Shown one piece after another: positions 14,649 to 15,567 of a stretch of DNA of 15,567 nucleotides. Below the pieces are notes generated by a model. The model searched no databases. It was not told the DNA's origin and saw only the letters and a list, made by a program, of their open reading frames with translations. The position numbers and the translations under genes are program-made. Source of the DNA: DASXTS01 sp036505275 (GTDB lineage: Bacteria; Actinomycetota; Actinomycetes; Mycobacteriales; Pseudonocardiaceae); assembly GCA_036505275.1 (NCBI GenBank), contig DASXTS010000405.1:1-15567 (forward strand), read 5' to 3'. Position 1 is the first letter of the stretch. Each line of letters begins with the position of its first letter.

Positions 14649-15264
14649 CGTTCGCCCTCCCTGGCTGCGCCGAACCTTCCTCGAGTTCCCTGATGACCAC
14701 GCCGAACCGGCGCAGCGCCGAGCGGATCGGCAGAACCTCCCGGTCGAAGCCGAGTAGCAGCAGTGCCTCCGCGCCGATGAACGCGGTGCCGACCAGGGTG
14801 CCCGCCTCCTCGGCGGTGAACGGACCCAGCGGGCCGTGGCGGCGCTCTGCCTCGCGGACCACCTCGACGAGCAGATTGAACCAGCCGCCGAGCAGCTTGC
14901 TGACCGCGCCGCGGATCTCGGTGTTCGACCAGCCGGCGGCGATCATCTCCTGCAGCGACCGCACATAGCCGGAGTCCAGGTCGTCCTCCAGGTAGTCGCA
15001 GGCGCGCTCGTAACGCTGCCAGAGCGGCGCGTCCTCGGCGTACAAGCGGGTCTGGCGCGCCAGGCGGCGCTGGTTCTCCGCCTCGAACAGGGCCAGGATG
15101 AGGCCCTGCTTCGAGCCGAAGTGGTAGTGCAGCTGACTCAGTGGCACCCGCGCCTCGTCGGCCACCTTGCGGGTCGACAGGCCCGCGTAGCCGTCGGCCA
15201 GCAGCCGGCGGCCGGCCGCCTCCAGGATCAACGTGCGGGTGTCGGTGGTGACCGCATCCACCAC
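14623..15264 (-). CDS. TetR-family transcriptional regulator
   Basis: A 213-aa protein with the TetR DNA-binding domain at residues 6-55: TRTLILEAAGRRLLADGY, then the helix-turn-helix STRKVADEARVPLSQLHYHFGSKQGL. The C-terminal ligand domain (60-200) is variable and does not identify an inducer. The start is GTG 15262-15264, with GGAGAGGA ending 6 nt upstream. The gene overlaps the hydrolase-glycosyltransferase fusion by 26 nt, so the two are almost surely co-transcribed. Paired palindromes flank its predicted promoter, so autoregulation is likely. The last 15 or so residues (QPGRANDARMPTGH) are poorly conserved in character and encode the next gene's ribosome binding site in another frame. 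Confidence 0.92.
   Translation of the reverse strand: MVDAVTTDTRTLILEAAGRRLLADGYAGLSTRKVADEARVPLSQLHYHFGSKQGLILALFEAENQRRLARQTRLYAEDAPLWQRYERACDYLEDDLDSGYVRSLQEMIAAGWSNTEIRGAVSKLLGGWFNLLVEVVREAERRHGPLGPFTAEEAGTLVGTAFIGAEALLLLGFDREVLPIRSALRRFGVVIRELEEGSAQPGRANDARMPTGH
14655..14661 (-). promoter_or_regulatory. ribosome binding site of the fusion gene, inside tetR
   Basis: GGGAGGG on the minus strand, 6 nt before ATG 14648. It supports initiation within the 3' end of the tetR reading frame and so supports the 26-nt gene overlap. Confidence 0.75.
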
Positions 15265-15287
15265 GGTGGGTCCTCTCCGTCTTGTTC

Positions 15288-15303
15288 TCGGTCGATCGAC
15301 CGA
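15288..15303. promoter_or_regulatory. 16-bp palindrome, probable TetR operator 1
   Basis: TCGGTCGATCGACCGA is a perfect palindrome. It covers the predicted tetR transcription start, 24 bp upstream of the GTG start codon. A 15/16 identical copy lies at 15347-15362. Confidence 0.8.
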
Positions 15304-15308
15304 CCATG

Positions 15309-15338
15309 ACGATAGCGCACGCTACGTCCATTACTCAA
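15309..15338 (-). promoter_or_regulatory. predicted tetR promoter
   Basis: On the minus strand TTGAGT (15333-15338) is followed after 18 bp by TATCGT (15309-15314). The start would fall near 15302, at the edge of operator 1, giving a leader of about 38 nt. Confidence 0.55.
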
Positions 15339-15346
15339 GCCTCATT

Positions 15347-15362
15347 TCGGTCGGTCGACCGA
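15347..15362. promoter_or_regulatory. 16-bp near-palindrome, probable TetR operator 2
   Basis: TCGGTCGGTCGACCGA differs from operator 1 by one base and includes the perfect 14-bp palindrome at 15350-15363. It lies 8 bp upstream of the predicted -35 box, 59 bp from operator 1. Confidence 0.75.
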
Positions 15363-15381
15363 CTCGGTGATGGCGCCTGGG

Positions 15382-15510
15382 TCACGATGCGACCGGCAGT
15401 TCGGCGAGCAGTTCGAGCTGGTCGCTACCCGGCTCCGGTGCCGCCAGCACCGCTCGGGCCAGCAGTTCGGCGTCGCGCAGCGCGTCGGTCATGCCGTCGT
15501 TGCGGGGCTT
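15382..15510 (-). pseudogene. C-terminal relic of a FAD-dependent oxidoreductase
   Basis: An open stretch translates as KPRNDGMTDALRDAELLA and continues for about 25 residues to a TGA at 15382-15384. The GMTDALRDAELLARAV pattern is the hallmark helix near the C-terminus of FAD-dependent monooxygenases and geranylgeranyl-reductase-like oxidoreductases, where it follows the FAD-binding GD motif. Here an in-frame TAG (15511-15513) cuts it off, and the FAD motifs do not appear in the 54 bp further upstream, which belong to another gene. The relic is therefore a truncated remnant. An ATG at 15490-15492 could start a 36-aa peptide, but I think that unlikely to be functional. Confidence 0.6.
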
Positions 15511-15511
15511 C

Positions 15512-15517
15512 TAGGCT
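15512..15517 (+). promoter_or_regulatory. -10 element of a probable leaderless promoter
   Basis: TAGGCT fits the actinobacterial TANNNT -10 pattern and ends exactly 6 bp before a GTG start at 15524. That spacing puts the transcription start on the start codon itself. No clear -35 box is visible. Confidence 0.5.
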
Positions 15518-15523
15518 TGCCCG

Positions 15524-15567
15524 GTGGCACAGCGGTACCCGGAGATCGAGCCGTTCGCGTCGGACCT
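15524..15567 (+). CDS. probable proline iminopeptidase, N-terminus only (3' end cut by window)
   Basis: The first 14 codons read VAQRYPEIEPFASD and continue past the edge. YPEIEPFxS resembles the conserved start of proline iminopeptidases of the alpha/beta hydrolase S33 family, which usually goes on with a DVGDG-type segment. These cytoplasmic enzymes remove N-terminal proline from peptides. No ribosome binding site is present and a TANNNT element is ideally placed for leaderless expression. The call rests on very little sequence. Confidence 0.55.
   Translation, partial: MAQRYPEIEPFASD

Overview
The window looks like chromosomal DNA of a high-G+C actinomycete. G+C is roughly 70% by eye, third codon positions are strongly G/C, GTG starts are frequent, one start looks leaderless, and several genes have actinobacterial family features. 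A Pseudonocardiaceae-type host is my guess from style, not a demonstrated assignment. The content is accessory catabolism with a TetR-controlled locus at the right end. I see no tRNA, rRNA, insertion sequence or CRISPR array.

Left block (1-3730, minus strand): a probable operon read right to left. It holds two short-chain dehydrogenases (SDR), a metal-dependent amidohydrolase of the imidazolonepropionase-like group, and an HGGGW/GESAG esterase that runs off the left edge. The last two genes overlap by 4 nt. A 10-bp tandem repeat sits between the two SDR genes.

Middle block (3843-7580, plus strand, divergent from the left block): a carboxymuconolactone decarboxylase-family protein, two consecutive fumarylacetoacetate hydrolase (FAH)-family proteins, then pobA (4-hydroxybenzoate 3-monooxygenase). 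The first three are tightly coupled (4-nt overlap, then 3-nt gap). pobA is separated from them by 214 bp carrying a 22-bp dyad array. Together with the left block this looks like an aromatic or keto-acid catabolic cluster with an unidentified substrate; no ring-cleavage dioxygenase is present in the window.

Rhamnose block (7685-12540, plus): a TTGACA promoter and a perfect LacI-type operator (TGAAACGTTTCA) precede L-rhamnose isomerase, a fused rhamnulose-1-phosphate aldolase/lactaldehyde dehydrogenase, and rhamnulokinase. This is a complete set for turning L-rhamnose into dihydroxyacetone phosphate plus an oxidised lactaldehyde product. A perfect 21-bp-arm hairpin closes the operon and also separates it from the convergent gene on its right.

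Right block (12564-15567): a TetR regulator and, overlapping it by 26 nt, a two-domain protein joining an alpha/beta hydrolase to a GT-B glycosyltransferase (both minus strand). Two nearly identical 16-bp palindromes flank the predicted tetR promoter. Beyond them lie the C-terminal relic of a FAD-dependent oxidoreductase and the first 14 codons of a probable proline iminopeptidase.

The most interesting points are the hydrolase-glycosyltransferase fusion with its paired operators, the 22-bp dyad array before pobA, the unexplained SDR/amidohydrolase/CMD/FAH cluster, and the number of short tandem repeats (10, 12, 12, 22 and about 9 bp units) in one window.
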